Part shown: positions 63,454 to 64,000 of the stretch, piece after piece
How positions within the stretch are numbered: the first letter of the stretch is position 1
How the letters are laid out: every line of letters starts with the position of its first letter
Assembly (NCBI GenBank): GCA_015698305.1
Contig: CP048620.1
Span: forward strand, 646,557 to 710,556
Origin: Candidatus Nitrohelix vancouverensis
GTDB taxonomy: Bacteria > Nitrospinota > Nitrospinia > Nitrospinales > VA-1
Direction: 5' to 3'
Length of the DNA: 64,000 nucleotides
Position numbers and translations under genes: made by a program
The notes under the pieces: model-generated
The model's database searches: none
What the model was told of the DNA's origin: nothing
The model's input: the letters and a program-made list of their open reading frames with translations, nothing else

Positions 63454-64000
63454 TCAAGGGGTGATCGGATTGACCGACACGTTATCAAAATTCATCACGT
63501 TTTTTGTGGTCATCAAACCTACCTTCCCTTCTGTGTAGGTTGAGTCTGTCACCTCCAGATCCCAACTGGCCGGTTCGGGATCCGTCGCCAGCCATATCTT
63601 GGCCTTCAAGGCGTCGCCTTCAACGCTGGCCTTGATTGTGTAGTAATCCCCGCTCGTAACTACCACAACCGCCTGATCCAGCACCGTTCCAGTGAAGCCA
63701 AGCATGGACATGATGCTTTCCGTGGTGTCCAGAAGTATGAGTTGAAGCACATACACATGACCCGCAGGGTTTCCCGCACAGGCCAGACACAATATTCGCG
63801 CCTGATACTGGTGGGTGGTGTCCTGGTATCGCAGAACAAGGCCGGCGTATTCGTTCAAGCCCAAAGAACCATTGCGCATTAAATCCACCTGAGCTACATA
63901 GTCCTGCCAGGATGCGCATCCATTCAGGGATTGACCGGATCCGTTGGACGCGGTTTTGTATTTCTGGCTGGCTACGTTCCAGTTGACTGAGCCCAGTTCG
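63454..64000 (-). CDS. Partial: extracellular lectin-like (LamG/concanavalin-type) protein, cut by window edge
   Basis: The 3' end of a longer gene; about 181 codons are visible and the frame stays open to the edge. The sequence is typical of a concanavalin-like jelly-roll domain: LGLNEYAGLVLRYQDTTHQYQARI, YTIKASVEGDALKAKIWLATDPEPASWDLEVTDSTYTEGKVGLMTTKNVMNFDNVSVNP. Such domains end many secreted or surface carbohydrate-binding proteins. The N-terminus, including any signal peptide, lies outside the window. Specificity is unknown. Confidence 0.75.
   Translation of the reverse strand, partial: ELGSVNWNVASQKYKTASNGSGQSLNGCASWQDYVAQVDLMRNGSLGLNEYAGLVLRYQDTTHQYQARILCLACAGNPAGHVYVLQLILLDTTESIMSMLGFTGTVLDQAVVVVTSGDYYTIKASVEGDALKAKIWLATDPEPASWDLEVTDSTYTEGKVGLMTTKNVMNFDNVSVNPITP

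Overview
The window looks like a chromosome segment from a nitrite-oxidising bacterium of the Nitrospinota (Nitrospina-like). The strongest sign is the nxrA-nxrB pair at the left edge: a Tat-exported molybdopterin nitrite oxidoreductase alpha subunit and its iron-sulfur beta subunit. The rest fits a Gram-negative, aerobic, autotrophic marine lineage: lipoprotein maturation (lnt), a LolB-like lipoprotein, TatB, a type IV pilin, a membrane pyrophosphatase, a futalosine-pathway menaquinone gene (mqnA) and a truncated globin. Species cannot be named from sequence alone.

Layout. 1-4850: nxrB and nxrA on the minus strand, with a perfect hairpin between them. 4851-5670: gene-poor regulatory region with divergent promoter candidates. 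5671-10934: coaD, an aminotransferase, a BFD-type ferredoxin, lnt and a sodium/solute symporter. 11116-13583: an AT-richer pair, a large lipoprotein with a four-fold internal repeat and a small secreted protein. 13839-18132: pepA, small membrane and acidic proteins, a GAF-SpoIIE phosphatase and a DUF721 protein. 18145-26377: an envelope/translation block (TPR lipoprotein, LolB-like lipoprotein, ispE, tRNA-Gln, prs, rplY, pth, hppA) ending in a textbook terminator. 26443-31533: mqnA, a pentapeptide-repeat protein, a zinc-ribbon HEAGH membrane protein, a kinase/methyltransferase pair and a field of intergenic repeats.

31534-37916 is the most unusual region. Phosphonopyruvate decarboxylase and 2-aminoethylphosphonate transaminase flank two methyltransferases, a cobalamin-binding radical SAM enzyme and a CDP-alcohol phosphotransferase that lacks one motif aspartate. 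Together they suggest synthesis of a modified phosphonate, possibly a phosphonolipid or phosphonate-decorated polymer. PEP mutase is not in the window. Two tandem flippase-like proteins and ribF follow beyond a tRNA-Leu.

41474-48570 holds tatB, two DUF2231 membrane proteins, an RNA methyltransferase that seems to start at CTG, dus, a pseudouridine synthase, yqgE, a leucine-rich-repeat protein and hisI-hisG. 48612-58525 holds a membrane-anchored, extremely acidic, histidine-rich repeat protein, a DUF4124 protein, a GNAT enzyme, a DUF2723 membrane protein with a type IV pilin, nadD-rsfS-dksA-like genes and a LapA-LapB-type fusion. 58638-63201 is a minus-strand run: an ADP-ribosylglycohydrolase-like protein without its metal-ligand motifs, an MBL-fold hydrolase that seems to lack a standard start codon, a globin, a PilZ protein and an aldehyde dehydrogenase. 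A secreted lectin-like protein is cut by the right edge.

All functions come from reading motifs and gene order; no database search was possible. Starts were chosen by ribosome-binding sites, family N-termini and overlaps, and doubtful ones are stated.
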